A stretch of DNA of 64,000 nt from Hydractinia symbiolongicarpus (GCF_029227915.1 NC_079881.1:25459501-25523500), one strand, 5' to 3'. Counted from the first letter of the stretch, positions 47,893 to 60,400 are shown. Numbers and translations: made by a program. Notes: a model not told the origin generated them from the letters alone.

Positions 47893-50858
47893 TCAAACTA
47901 GTTCATCTCTGTGTTTTTTCAACCAATTGTGAAAATCTGTCACGTTCATATAGCGCAAAGGTGACCTTTTTATAGCTGGGAAACTGTTATGGAAACGACC
48001 TGATGAATGGTGAAAAGGTTTTAGTTCGAGAAGATCTAATATCATTTCATTCTCATCTTCAAAAGCATCACTGGTGCTATGTTGTGTAGAGGATCTGTGT
48101 ATACTAGCATTTTTGTCATAATTTTCCAGGATTTCTTTAATTCCATTAGCAGCTTTAGTAATTTTAGTAATAGATGATATTGTCTTGTTAGGACCCATTC
48201 TCTGAACTATATTTTTGGAAACTTTATTCACAATCTCCTGAGCAAGGTCGTCTTCAATATTTTTCCCCTTACCGCCACGCCAGTTGACAAAATTCCCCCA
48301 CTTAAACTCCTCAGATAATCGTGGTGTCAGTAAACACTCAACTTGAGCAATGCTGACAAACATTTCCAGAGCATATTTGCTGTAACAACCTAAAGATTTA
48401 AACACATTTAAAAGCATCTTTTGGTTGATAAGAGTACGGTTTCCATCACCTTCTTTTGCTGCATCCTTGAGTTGCAGAACCAGAATCGTAAGAAATATTA
48501 CGCAAAAACCATAATTTTCAACAAAATCATCACCATCTCTTGGTGGGGATTTCTGCAGCAAGTATTCATCTAAAAACTTTGTCAATATGTTATTCATATA
48601 CGCGTCTTTCTCAGCATCAGATTTATGAACAAAGTTAGTAGGGAAAGGGTAAACAGATGGTTTATCCTCCAAACTTTCCATTCCAAAAAACTTCATCAGT
48701 GCAACAACAATATATGCACGTCCAAGACTGATAAATAATTCCTCACAACCATCAAAAGAATCGAGTACTTTAGCAGGAGTAACATTTTTTCGACGAAGCT
48801 TCTCCCTAAAATACTTTATCGTTCCATTCTCAGCAATGGATTCAGGTTTATGCAAGAGGTGGTATGAATATTGCAAAAGAGCTGCTTTGGTATGCCACAT
48901 TACTGGTTTAAAAGGAGAGCAGTGTTCAAATCGATGGCTAGGAGTATGTGCACCAGCTAGTAAATCTTTTGCACCAGCAAATCTTACACGTGTTAATTGA
49001 TCGCCACCAAACACAATTTTCATTTCTTTCATGGGATCAGAATCTGTAAAATTGATGTGTGCAAATTTCTGACCAGGGTTGGCTTGGAAGGTTTCAAGAA
49101 GTGGTCCATCATCAAGGTTTGGCATGTTTTGCAACATGCCTGTTTCATGGTAAATTTCTGCGATCCATTTTTCGTACGTTCGAAGTATCTTTACACAATC
49201 AGCATAGTGTGCTTCATTTGCATTAATGATAGGCATAGATGCAATGAATGACCGTTCCCCCATTTCGTGGCTATATTGATGATCAATGTGTTGTGGAACA
49301 AATGATTTCAGAAATTTGAACTTTGGGAAAAAATCTAACAAAATACGCCCAACCAAAATTTTTGAAGTTCTGATATATTCCCTCCACTCTGCAATGTTTA
49401 ATGAAAATGTACTCAGTGGTAATAATGCAATATCACGTTTTGGATTGTCATTATCGAGATGGTCAAATGATAGACGGTTTTCAATCAAATTTGTGGCAAA
49501 TAGATGGAGATCTTTATTTTGATTGTTTTTATGCATATGACCTTTGAGAATTCTTATGTCCCAATTATCTCCTGTCCCTCGAAACACAGCTCCACCTTTA
49601 ACTTTATCAATGACACCATCACGAAAATGACCACCAATCAAATCCAATAAAACCTCTCTTCTGCTCGGGCACAAGCAAACACCTAATCTTTGAAACCGTA
49701 TCTGCAACTAAAAACAAAAGCCAATATAAATAGATTATTTTCAACAAATGAGGCTGTAGACTACACTTTTTTATAAGAAACTGGAAATTTGGCTTCAGCC
49801 CTTGAATTGTTTTTTTTTTCACTTGTTCAGCCTTACTGATAAGGCTGAACAAGTGAAAAAAGGTACTGATAACTCAATATTGAGAAAATTAAAAAAATAA
49901 ATTGATAGATTCACAGGTCTCTTGCTGAAAAGCTTAAAAGTAATGTGAGAATAAATAAAAATCAGTTCAATTGCTTACACAAAATCCTTTATTATTATAT
50001 TATGTATATACATACCTGTTTACTGCAACCACCTTCTATTAAAAGAGTGGTGTTAATTCTTTGAAATAAACTTAGTTCGTGCCAACGTGACTGCATCAGA
50101 ATTGAGTAAATGAAAGCATATTTTATTTCACTCTGCCTGTTTTCAATATCACCAGCAATTGTTTCCAGAATATCGACAAAATAGGGGATTTTCAACATCT
50201 CAGTTTTGATATTTTTGATCTGCAAATTTGAAAGTCCATCATAGGTATTGTTAAGTAAAGTTGAACCATTTTCATCTCTCCTGCATAGACTTTTACATGC
50301 CATATTCAGATCAGAGAGTAATAATTTGACAAAAACATCTTTAAAACCAGGTGTCTCCCACATTAATTTCCCAATAAAGGGTACTTCTTTTGTGCCAAAA
50401 ACATTGTTCAATTTTTTCAAAATACTGTCACTTGATTCAATATTCTCTTTATCAATGTTATCCGCACTTTGTACGTTTGTTAAATCAAATAATTTCTTAC
50501 GAGAAGGTTCATTTTTGCTTGTGATTGTGTTACAATCTTCTGGTAGCAGCATTCTCTTGACAGACATGTTTCGATTAAGTTCACCTTGGACGTTGTGACA
50601 AGAGTTCCTGTACTCGTCAACCTTGGTAATAAAAGATTCGCATGTTCGGCAAACGACTTTCGTTATACAGTCATGCTCGTTGATACCTATGCCACACACT
50701 TCATGCACTTTTGAAGCAAGATTTTTTGCCAATCCAATTTTAGAAAAAATTTTGATTAGGTGTCTCTGCTGAGTGAATTTTCCACATAATCTACACACTC
50801 CCTGTTGCGAAACATTTTTTCTTGGATAAAACTTCTTTGGTGTTACAGCTGCTGCCAT
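47893..50858 (-). CDS. DUF6589-type transposase with N-terminal Cys2-Cys2 zinc finger (two exons)
   Basis: Exon 1 is 50,858-50,016 (281 codons) and exon 2 is 49,701 (or 49,707) to 47,893, giving about 883 residues with a TGA stop and no internal stop. The start ATGG at 50,858 has a good context, but the frame is open upstream, so an extra 5' exon is possible. Residues 22-73 hold C22-x2-C25 ... C70-x2-C73 (CRLC...CRTC), resembling ZAD-like fingers that bind DNA or dimerise. The C-terminal part has GDNWD (~325-329), a region around FVPQHIDHQYSHEM, then FGGDQLTR (D ~515) followed by WHTKAALLQY (~550-559). This is the pattern I recognise from DUF6589 proteins of animals and fungi, thought to be transposases. 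D326, D329 and D515 are plausible catalytic acids, by inference. It is convergent with the helicase and reads inward from the right TIR. It appears intact, so it probably supplies the transposase of this element. Confidence 0.82.
49702..50015 (-). other. Intron of the transposase gene (~308-314 bp)
   Basis: On the - strand the donor is AAACAG|GTATGT (GT at 50,015-50,014). Two nearby acceptors, TTTTAG|TTGCAG and TTGCAG|ATACGG, both keep phase 0 and differ by two codons. Splicing joins ...EGGCSKQ to IRFQRLGV... The intron contains a perfect 22-bp-arm hairpin. Confidence 0.78.
49814..49861. repeat. Perfect hairpin in transposase intron (22-bp arms, CTGA loop)
   Basis: Left arm 49,814-49,835 (TTTTTTCACTTGTTCAGCC then TTA), loop CTGA, right arm 49,840-49,861, fully complementary. 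The arm shares CTTGTTCAG-(G)CC with the inner part of the element's TIR. It may be a nested foldback or an internal copy of a binding site; both ideas are speculative. Confidence 0.93.
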
Positions 50859-51653
50859 GCTATGTTTGCATTCTCCATTTTCTGAAAATTTAAGAATTAG
50901 AAATATTACAACAGAACAAACAAAACTACTGTAAGGGTTTTACTGACAAGGATTTGTATATATTGTCCATACACAAGAATATCATACAATAATGATGAAT
51001 GTTGAAAGTACAGTGAGAACACAAATTACAAAGTAATACTTTAACAGAACACAAAATGGTACATAGCCTAAGGTTCCTGTGTAGGATACGAGGCCTACCC
51101 ATATTCAATGCAGGAACAAGAAATCATAAAGCAAAATATTAAATATTAATAAGAATTTTTAAGTCTACCCTAGCACACAAGATGATATGCACTTACTTTT
51201 CCATAGCTAAACATTATGTTACATATAGCTAGCTATATATGTATGACAGTTTTGATCGCTTGTGAAGTTCGTTCCTTCTTCAGTTCATTTAACAGTGTGA
51301 GTTTTTAGCAACACAAGATGCTCAAACCTGCTTTCAACCAGTTATTGTTAATCTTCTTTCTGGTAAAATACTTTCAGAACTGTTGCAGTTCCATATCAAA
51401 AATAATGTTTTTCCAAAATTTTGAATCTAGCTACATTTAGCTAGTAGAACAACATCAAAAACCAAACCAAACGCAACACCCACAAAATAACAGCCACCAT
51501 TTTTAAAGAGCTACTTTTTGAATTGCTAATCCGCGGTCCATCACCACGAAAAGTTCTCGAATTTTGATTTTTTCTCGCCACATAATTTTGCCTCTAATAT
51601 CACTCGCGGGACGCGTTTTAATTATGCGAGTTCTTACGGCCAATCAAATTTGT
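50859..51653 (-). promoter_or_regulatory. 5' region of the transposase gene
   Basis: About 0.8 kb between the transposase ATG and the right TIR, A/T rich, with no convincing protein-like reading frame. Just upstream of the chosen start, on the - strand, TTTTCAG|AAAATGG looks like a 3' splice site, so a noncoding or short coding first exon may lie here. CCAAT (~51,641) and the TIR E-box CACGTG lie at the outer edge. I cannot place a transcription start. Confidence 0.4.
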
Positions 51654-51731
51654 CACGTGACCAGCCAGGGCCAGGGCCTTGTTCAGGCCGTCCAAATATA
51701 AAAAGCCTAACAAGCCCTGGGGACGAGGTCG
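51654..51731 (-). repeat. Right terminal inverted repeat (78 bp)
   Basis: Starts with CACGTG at its inner edge and ends GGGGACGAGGTCG. It is the inverted partner of 45,139-45,216 with one mismatch. The same TATA-like stretch here faces leftward, toward the transposase gene, so both genes could be driven from inside the TIRs; that is inference. A CCAAT sequence (GGCCAATCAAA, ~51,639-51,649) lies just inside it. Confidence 0.93.
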
Positions 51732-51740
51732 GAAAACTAC
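51732..51740. repeat. Target-site duplication GAAAACTAC, right
   Basis: Exact copy of 45,130-45,138. The satellite continues with AAGTCTTATGCG, as expected for the second half of the interrupted monomer. Confidence 0.88.
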
Positions 51741-52054
51741 AAGTCTTATGCGTTTTAGTGGTAAAAAATTAATTTAAAAAATCGTTCGGGAAATGAGTTT
51801 ACTCCCAGTTTACTTTCTTTGTATACATTTGACTATACGGGTCAAGCACGGGATTTAAGGCAAATTGCGGGTTTTCGTTTGCCGGCGATTAAACTCCTTT
51901 TATACAGCGTCTCATCAAAAACGAAATCATTTTTGAAAACCATAAGTCTCATGCGTTTTAGTGGTGAAAAAATAATTTAAAAAATCGTTCGGGAAATGAG
52001 TTTACTTCCTGGGTACTTTCTTTGTATACATTCGACTATACGGGCCAAGCCCGG

Positions 52055-55000
52055 GATTTACGGGAAATCGCGGGTTTTAGTTCGCCGGCGATTAAACTCC
52101 TTTTATTCAGCGCCTCATCAAAAATGAAATCATTTTTGAAAAGTACAAGTCTCATGCGTTTTAGTGGTGAAAATATAATATAAAAAATCGTTCAAGAAAT
52201 GAGTTTACTCCCTTGATACTTTCTTTGTATACATTCGACTATACGGGCCGATTCCGGTATATACAGGAAATCGCGGGTTTTCGTTTGCCGGCGATTAAAC
52301 CCTTTTTATTCAGCGTCTCATCAAAAACGAAATGATTTTTGAAAACTACAAGTCTCATGCGTTTTAGTGGTGAAAAATAATTTAAAGGATCGTTCGGGAA
52401 ATGAGTTTACTCCCTGGGTACTTTCTTTGTATACATTCGACTATACGGGCCGAGTCCGGGATTTACGGAAATCGCGGGTTTTCGTTTGCCGGTGATTAAA
52501 CTCCTTTTATTCAGCGTCTCATAAAAAATAAAATCATTTTTGAAAACTACAAGTCTCATGCGTCTTATTGGTGAAAAAATAATTTAAAAAATCGTTCAAG
52601 AAATGCGTTTACTCCCTGGGTACTTTCTTTGTATACATTCGACTATACGTCCAAGCCAGGGATTTACGGGAAATCGCGGGTTTTCGTTTGCCGGCGATTA
52701 AACTCCTTTTATTCAGCGTCTCATCAATAACGAAATCATTTTTGAAAACTACAAGTCTCATTCGTTTTAGTGGTGAAAAATACTTTAAAGAATCGTTCTA
52801 GAAATGAGTTTACACCCTGGATACTTTCTTTGTATACTTTTGACTATACGGCCGAGTCCGGGATTTACGGGAAATCGCGGGTTTTCGTTTGCCGGCGATT
52901 AAACTCATTTTATTCAGCGTCTCATAAAAAATGAAATCATTTTTGAAAACTACAAGTCTCATGCGTCTTAGTGGTGAAAAAATAATTTAAAAAATCGTTC
53001 GGGAAATGAGTTTACTTCCTGGGTACTTTCTTTGTATACATTCGACTATACGGGCCAAGCCCGGGCTTTACGGGAAATCGCGGGTTTTAGTTTGCCGGCG
53101 ATTAAACTCCTTTTATTCAGCGTCTCATCAAAAATGAAATCATTTTTGAAAAGTACAAGTCTCATGCGTTTTAGTGGTGAAAATATAATTTAAAAAATCG
53201 TTCAAGAAATGAGTTTACTACCTTGATACTTTCTTTGTATACATTCGACTATACGGGCCGATTCCGGGATTTACGGAAATCGCGGGTTTTCGTTTGCCGG
53301 TGATTAAACTCCTTTTATTCAGCGTCTCATAAAAAATAAAATCATTTTTGAAAACTATAAGTCTCATGCGTCTTATTGGTGAAAAAATAATTTAAAAAAT
53401 CGTTCAAGAAATGCGTTTACTCCCTGGGTACTTTCTTTGTATACATTCAACTATACGGGCCGATTCCGGGGTATACAGAAAATCGCGGGTTTTCGTTTGC
53501 CGGCGATTAAACTCCTTTTATTCAGCGTTTCATCAAAAATGAAATCATTTTTGAAAACTACAAGTCTCATGCGTTTTAGTGGTGAGAAAATAATTTAAAG
53601 AATCGTTCGGGAGATGATTTTACTCCCTGGGTACTTTTTTTGTATACTTTTGACTATACGGGCCGAGTCCGGGATTTACGGGAAATTGCAGGTTTTCGTT
53701 TACCGGCGATTAAACTCCTTTTATTCAGCGTCTCATCAAAAATGAAATCGTTTTTGAAAACTACAAGTCTTATGCGTTTTAGTGGTAAAAAATTAATTTA
53801 AAAAATCGTTCGGGAAATGAGTTTACTCCCAGTTTACTTTCTTTGTATACATTTGACTATACGGGTCAAGCACGGGATTTAAGGCAAGTTGCGGGTTTTC
53901 GTTTGCCGGCGATTAAACTCCTTTTATACAGCGTCTCATCAAAAACGAAATCATTTTTGAAAACCATAAGTCTCATGCGTTTTAGTGGTGAAAAAATAAT
54001 TTAAAAAATCGTGCGGGAAGTGAGTTTACTCCCAGTTTACTTTCTTTGTATACATTCGACTATAAGGGTCAAGCCCGGGATTTACGGCAAATCGCGGGTT
54101 TTCGTTTGCCGGCGATTAAACTCCTTTTATTCAGCGTCTCATCAAAAATGAGATCATTTTTGAAAACTACAAGTCTCATGCGTATTAGTGGTGAAGAAAT
54201 AATTTAAAAAATCGTTCGGGTAATGAGTTTACTCCCTGGGTATTTTCTTTGTATACATTCGACTATACGTCCAAGCCAGGGATTTACGGGAAATCGCGGG
54301 TTTTCGTTTGCCGGCGATTAAACTCCTTTTATTCAGCGTCTCATCAATAACGAAATCATTTTTGAAAACTACAAGTCTCATTCGTTTTAGTGGTGAAAAA
54401 TAATTTAAAGAATCGTTCTAGAAATGAGTTTACACCCTGGGTACTTTCTTTGTATACTTTTGACTATACGGCCGAGTCCGGGATTTACGGTAAATCGCGG
54501 GTTTTCGTTTGCCGGCGATTAAACTCCTTTTATTCAGTGTCTCATCAATAACGAAATCATTTTTGAAAACTACAAGTCTCATTCGTTTTAGTGGTGAAAA
54601 ATAATTTAAAGAATCGTTCTAGAAATGAGTTTACACCCTGGGTACTTTCTTTGTATACATTCGACTATACGGGCCGAGTCCGGGATTTACGGGAAATCGC
54701 GGGTTTTAGTTCGCCGGCGATTAAACTCCTTTTATTCAGCGCCTCATCAAAAATGAAATCATTTTTGAAAAGTACAAGTCTCATGCGTTTTAGTGGTGAA
54801 AATATAATATAAAAAATCGTTCAAGAAATGAGTTTACTCCCTTGATACTTTCTTTGTATACATTCGACTATACGGGCCGATTCCGGTATATACAGGAAAT
54901 CGCGGGTTTTCGTTTGCCGGCGATTAAACCCTTTTTATTCAGCGTCTCATCAAAAACGAAATGATTTTTGAAAACTACAAGTCTCATGCGTTTTAGTGGT

Positions 55001-57284
55001 GAAAAATAATTTAAAGGATCGTTCGGGAAATGAGTTTACTCCCTGGGTACTTTCTTTGTATACATTCGACTATACGGGCCGAGTCCGGGATTTACGGAAA
55101 TCGCGGGTTTTCGTTTGCCGGTGATTAAACTCCTTTTATTCAGCGTCTCATAAAAAATAAAATCATTTTTGAAAACTACAAGTCTCATGCGTCTTATTGG
55201 TGAAAAAATAATTTAAAAAATCGTTCAAGAAATGCGTTTACTCCCTGGGTACTTTCTTTGTATACATTCGACTATACGTCCAAGCCAGGGATTTACGGGA
55301 AATCGCGGGTTTTCGTTTGCCGGCGATTAAACTCCTTTTATTCAGCGTCTCATCAATAACGAAATCATTTTTGAAAACTACAAGTCTCATTCGTTTTAGT
55401 GGTGAAAAATACTTTAAAGAATCGTTCTAGAAATGAGTTTACACCCTGGATACTTTCTTTGTATACTTTTGACTATACGGCCGAGTCCGGGATTTACGGG
55501 AAATCGCGGGTTTTCGTTTGCCGGCGATTAAACTCCTTTTATTCAGCGTCTCATAAAAAATGAAATCATTTTTGAAAACTACAAGTCTCATGCGTCTTAG
55601 TGGTGAAAAAATAATTTAAAAAATCGTTCGGGAAATGAGTTTACTTCCTGGGTACTTTCTTTGTATACATTCGACTATACGGGCCAAGCCCGGGCTTTAC
55701 GGGAAATCGCGGGTTTTAGTTTGCCGGCGATTAAACTCCTTTTATTCAGCGTCTCATCAAAAATGAAATCATTTTTGAAAAGTACAAGTCTCATGCGTTT
55801 TAGTGGTGAAAATATAATTTAAAAAATCGTTCAAGAAATGAGTTTACTACCTTGATACTTTCTTTGTATACATTCGACTATACGGGCCGATTCCGGGATT
55901 TACGGAAATCGCGGGTTTTCGTTTGCCGGTGATTAAACTCCTTTTATTCAGCGTCTCATAAAAAATAAAATCATTTTTGAAAACTATAAGTCTCATGCGT
56001 CTTATTGGTGAAAAAATAATTTAAAAAATCGTTCAAGAAATGCGTTTACTCCCTGGGTACTTTCTTTGTATACATTCAACTATACGGGCCGATTCCGGGG
56101 TATACAGAAAATCGCGGGTTTTCGTTTGCCGGCGATTAAACTCCTTTTATTCAGCGTTTCATCAAAAATGAAATCATTTTTGAAAACTACAAGTCTCATG
56201 CGTTTTAGTGGTGAGAAAATAATTTAAAGAATCGTTCGGGAGATGATTTTACTCCCTGGGTACTTTTTTTGTATACTTTTGACTATACGGGCCGAGTCCG
56301 GGATTTACGGGAAATTGCAGGTTTTCGTTTACCGGCGATTAAACTCCTTTTATTCAGCGTCTCATCAAAAATGAAATCGTTTTTGAAAACTACAAGTCTT
56401 ATGCGTTTTAGTGGTAAAAAATTAATTTAAAAAATCGTTCGGGAAATGAGTTTACTCCCAGTTTACTTTCTTTGTATACATTTGACTATACGGGTCAAGC
56501 ACGGGATTTAAGGCAAGTTGCGGGTTTTCGTTTGCCGGCGATTAAACTCCTTTTATACAGCGTCTCATCAAAAACGAAATCATTTTTGAAAACCATAAGT
56601 CTCATGCGTTTTAGTGGTGAAAAAATAATTTAAAAAATCGTGCGGGAAGTGAGTTTACTCCCAGTTTACTTTCTTTGTATACATTCGACTATAAGGGTCA
56701 AGCCCGGGATTTACGGCAAATCGCGGGTTTTCGTTTGCCGGCGATTAAACTCCTTTTATTCAGCGTCTCATCAAAAATGAGATCATTTTTGAAAACTACA
56801 AGTCTCATGCGTATTAGTGGTGAAGAAATAATTTAAAAAATCGTTCGGGTAATGAGTTTACTCCCTGGGTATTTTCTTTGTATACATTCGACTATACGTC
56901 CAAGCCAGGGATTTACGGGAAATCGCGGGTTTTCGTTTGCCGGCGATTAAACTCCTTTTATTCAGCGTCTCATCAATAACGAAATCATTTTTGAAAACTA
57001 CAAGTCTCATTCGTTTTAGTGGTGAAAAATAATTTAAAGAATCGTTCTAGAAATGAGTTTACACCCTGGGTACTTTCTTTGTATACTTTTGACTATACGG
57101 CCGAGTCCGGGATTTACGGGAAATCGCGGGTTTTCGTTTGCCGGCGATTAAACTCCTTTTATTCAGTGTCTCATCAATAACGAAATCATTTTTGAAAACT
57201 ACAAGTCTCATTCGTTTTAGTGGTGAAAAATAATTTAAAGAATCGTTCTAGAAATGAGTTTACACCCTGGGTACTTTCTTTGTA
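52055..57284. repeat. Near-identical tandem duplication 2 x 2,629 bp (13 monomers)
   Basis: Sequence from ~52,055 to ~54,655 reappears at a constant +2,629 bp offset: AAATATAATATAAAAAATCG at 52,171 and 54,800; TACTTTAAAGAATCG at 52,781 and 55,410; GTGAGAAAATAA at 53,582 and 56,211. While comparing by eye I noticed only two substitutions (AAACTCATTTTATTC versus AAACTCCTTTTATTC; TACGGTAAATCG versus TACGGGAAATCG). This indicates a very recent duplication or an assembly effect. Confidence 0.85.
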
Positions 57285-57420
57285 TACTTTTGACTATACG
57301 GCCGAGTCCGGGATTTACGGGAAATCGCGGGTTTTCGTTTGCCGGCGATTAAACTCCTTTTATTCAGCGTCTCATAAAAAATGAAATCATTTTTGAAAAC
57401 TACAAGTCTCATGCGTCTTA

Positions 57421-60400
57421 GTGGTTAAAAAATAATTTAAAAAATCGTTCGGGAAGAGAGTTTACTTCCTGGGTACTTTCTTTGTATACATTCGACTATA
57501 CGGGCCAAGCGCGGGATTTACGGGAAATCGGGGGTTTTAGTTTGCCGGCGATTAAACTTCTTTTATTCAGCGTCTCATCAAAAATGAAATCATTTTTGCA
57601 AACTACAAGTCTCATGCGTTTTAGTGGTGAGAAAATAATTTAAAGAATCGTTCGGGAGATGATTTTACTCCCTGGGTACTTTTTTTGTATACTTTTGACT
57701 ATACGGGCCGAGTCCGGGATTTACGGGAAATTGCAGGTTTTCGTTTACCGGCGATTAAACTCCTTTTATTCAGCGTCTCATCAAAAATGAAATCGTTTTT
57801 GAAAACTACAAGTCTAATGCGTTTTAGTGGTAAAAAATTAATTTAAAAAATCGTTCGGGAAATGAGTTTACTACCAGTTTACTTTCTTTTTATACATTTG
57901 ACTATAAGGGTCAAGCACGGGATTTAAGGCAAATTGCGGGTTTTCGTTTGCCGGCGATTAAACTCCTTTTATACAGCGTCTCATTAAAAACGAAATCATT
58001 TTTGAAAACCATAAGTCTCATGCGTTTTAGTGGTGAAAAAATAATTTAAAAAATCGTGCGGGAAGTGAGTTTACTCCCAGTTTACTTTCTTTGTATACAT
58101 TCGACTATAAGGGTCAAGCCCGGGATTTACGGCAAATCGCGGGTTTTCGTTTGCCGGCGATTAAACTCCTTTTATTCAGCGTCTCATCAAAAATGAGATC
58201 ATTTTTGAAAACTACAAGTCTCATGCGTATTAGTGGTGAAGAAATAATTTAAAAAAATCGTTCGGGTAATGAGTTTACTCCCTGGGTATTTTCTTTGTAT
58301 ACATTCGACTATACGTCCAAGCCAGCAATTTACGGGAAATCGCGGGTTTTCGTTTGCCGGCGATTAAACTCCTTTTATTCAGCGTCTCATCAATAACGAA
58401 ATCATTTTTGAAAACTACAAGTCTCATTCGTTTTAGTGGTGAAAAATAATTTAAAGAATCGTTCTAGAAATGAGTTTACACCCTGGGTACTTTCTTTGTA
58501 TACTTTTGACTATACGGCCGAGTCCGGGATTTACGGGAAATCGCGGGTTTTCGTTTGCCGGGGATTAAACTCCTTTTATTCAGCGTCTCATAAAAAATGA
58601 AATCATTTTTGAAAACTACAAGTCTCATGCGTCTTAGTGGTTAAAAAATAATTTAAAAAATCGTTCGGGAAATGAATTTACTTCCTGGGTACTTTCTTTG
58701 TATATATTCGACTATACGGGCCAAGCGCGGGATTTACGGGAAATCGCGGGTTTTAGTTTGCCGGCGATTAAACTTCTTTTATTCAGCGTCTCATCAAAAA
58801 TGAAATCATTTTTGAAAACTACAAGTCTCATGCGTTTTAGTGGTGAGAAAATAATTTAAAGAATCGTTCGGGAGATGATTTTACTCCCTGGGTACTTTTT
58901 TTGTATACTTTTGACTATACGGGCCGAGTCCGGGATTTACGGGAAATTGCAGGTTTTCGTTTACCGGCGATTAAACTCCTTTTATTCAGCGTCTCATCAA
59001 AAATGAAATCGTTTTTGAAAACTACAAGTCTTATGCGTTTTAGTGGTAAAAAATTAATTTAAAAAATCGTTCGTGAAATGAGTTTATTCCCAGTTTACTT
59101 TCTTTGTATACATTTGACTATAAGGGTCAAGCACGGGATTTAAGGCAAATTGCGGGTTTTCGTTTGCCGGCGATTAAACTCCTTTTATACAGCGTCTCAT
59201 CAAAAACGAAATCATTTTTGAAAACCATAAGTCTCATGCGTTTTAGTGGTGAAAAAATAATTTAAAAAATCGTGCGGGAAGTGAGTTTACTCCCAGTTTA
59301 CTTTCTTTGTATACATTCGACTATAAGGGTCAAGCCCGGGATTTACGGCAAATCGCGGGTTTTCGTTTGCCGGCGATTAAACTCCTTTTATTCAGCGTCT
59401 CATCAAAAATGAGATCATTTTTGAAAACTACAAGTCTCATGCGTATTAGTGGTGAAGAAATAATTTAAAAAAATCGTTCGGGTAATGAGTTTACTCCCTG
59501 GGTATTTTCTTTGTATACATTCGACTATACGTCCAAGCCAGGAATTTACGGGAAATCGCGGGTTTTCGTTTGCCGGCGATTAAACTCCTTTTATTCAGCG
59601 TCTCATCAATAACGAAATCATTTTTGAAAACTACAAGTCTCATTCGTTTTAGTGGTGAAAAATAATTTAAGAATCGTTCTAGAAATGAGTTTACACCCTG
59701 GGTACTTTCTTTGTATACTTTTGACTATACGGCCGAGTCCGGGATTTACGGGAAATCGCGGGTTTTCGTTTGCCGGCGATTAAACTCCTTTTATTCAGCG
59801 TCTCATAAAAAATGAAATCATTTTTGAAAACTACAAGTCTCATGCGTCTTAGTGGTTAAAAAATAATTTAAAAAATCGTTCGGGAAATGAGTTTACTTCC
59901 TGGGTACTTTCTTTGTATACATTCGACTATACGGGCCAAGCGCGGGATGTACGGGAAATCGCGGGTTTTAGTTTGCCGGCGATTAAACTTCTTTTATTCA
60001 GCGTCTCATCAAAAATGAAATCATTTTTGAAAACTACAAGTCTCATGCGTTTTAGTGGTGAGAAAATAATTTAAAGAATCGTTCGGGAGATGATTTTACT
60101 CTCTGGGTACTTTTTTTGTATACTTTTGACTATACGGGCCGAGTCCGGGATTTACGGGAAATTGCAGGTTTTCGTTTACCGGCGATTAAACTCCTTTTAT
60201 TCAGCGTCTCATCAAAAATGAAATCGTTTTTGAAAACTACAAGTCTTATGCGTTTTAGTGGTAAAAAATTAATTTAAAAAATCGTTCGGGAAATGAGTTT
60301 ACTCCCAGTTTACTTTCTTTGTATACATTTGACTATACGGGTCAAGCACGGGATTTAAGGCAAATTGCGGGTTTTTGTTTGCCGGCGATTAAACTCCTTT

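Larger units (their letters stand above)
45139..51731. mobile_element. TIR DNA transposon with RecQ-like helicase and DUF6589-type transposase (Academ-like)
   Basis: A 6,593 bp element bounded by 78-bp terminal inverted repeats differing at one visible position, and flanked by a 9-bp direct repeat of satellite sequence (GAAAACTAC). Removing the element and one repeat restores a normal monomer; an uninterrupted paralogous site is at 53,756-53,764. It contains two convergent genes: a + strand RecQ-family helicase with a nonsense codon, and a - strand two-exon gene combining a Cys2-Cys2 finger with a DUF6589-like region. A transposase travelling with a helicase resembles helicase-bearing Academ elements, as I recall that family. 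Academ duplications are usually described as 3-4 bp, so the 9 bp here needs checking. High TIR identity and a clean target suggest recent insertion. No known alternative (hAT, P, Mutator) matches both proteins. Confidence 0.88.

Noticed and set aside
48997-49522. Two + strand reading frames (48,997-49,251 and 49,286-49,522) opposite the transposase, and one at 50,248-50,598.
   Set aside because: They are antisense shadows of the transposase exons with no recognisable domain.
50926-51108. 60-residue - strand reading frame upstream of the transposase.
   Set aside because: Low-complexity, Cys/Leu-rich translation with no family match I recognise; an upstream exon here cannot be excluded but is not supported.
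354-54812. Dozens of 60-102-residue reading frames on both strands across the array, with similar translations (for example those containing GKRKPAIS or SVSSKMKSFLKTT).
   Set aside because: They are translations of the monomer itself. The unit length (202/203 bp) shifts frame each repeat, frames open and close with single-base variants, and many occur as antiparallel pairs over the same DNA.
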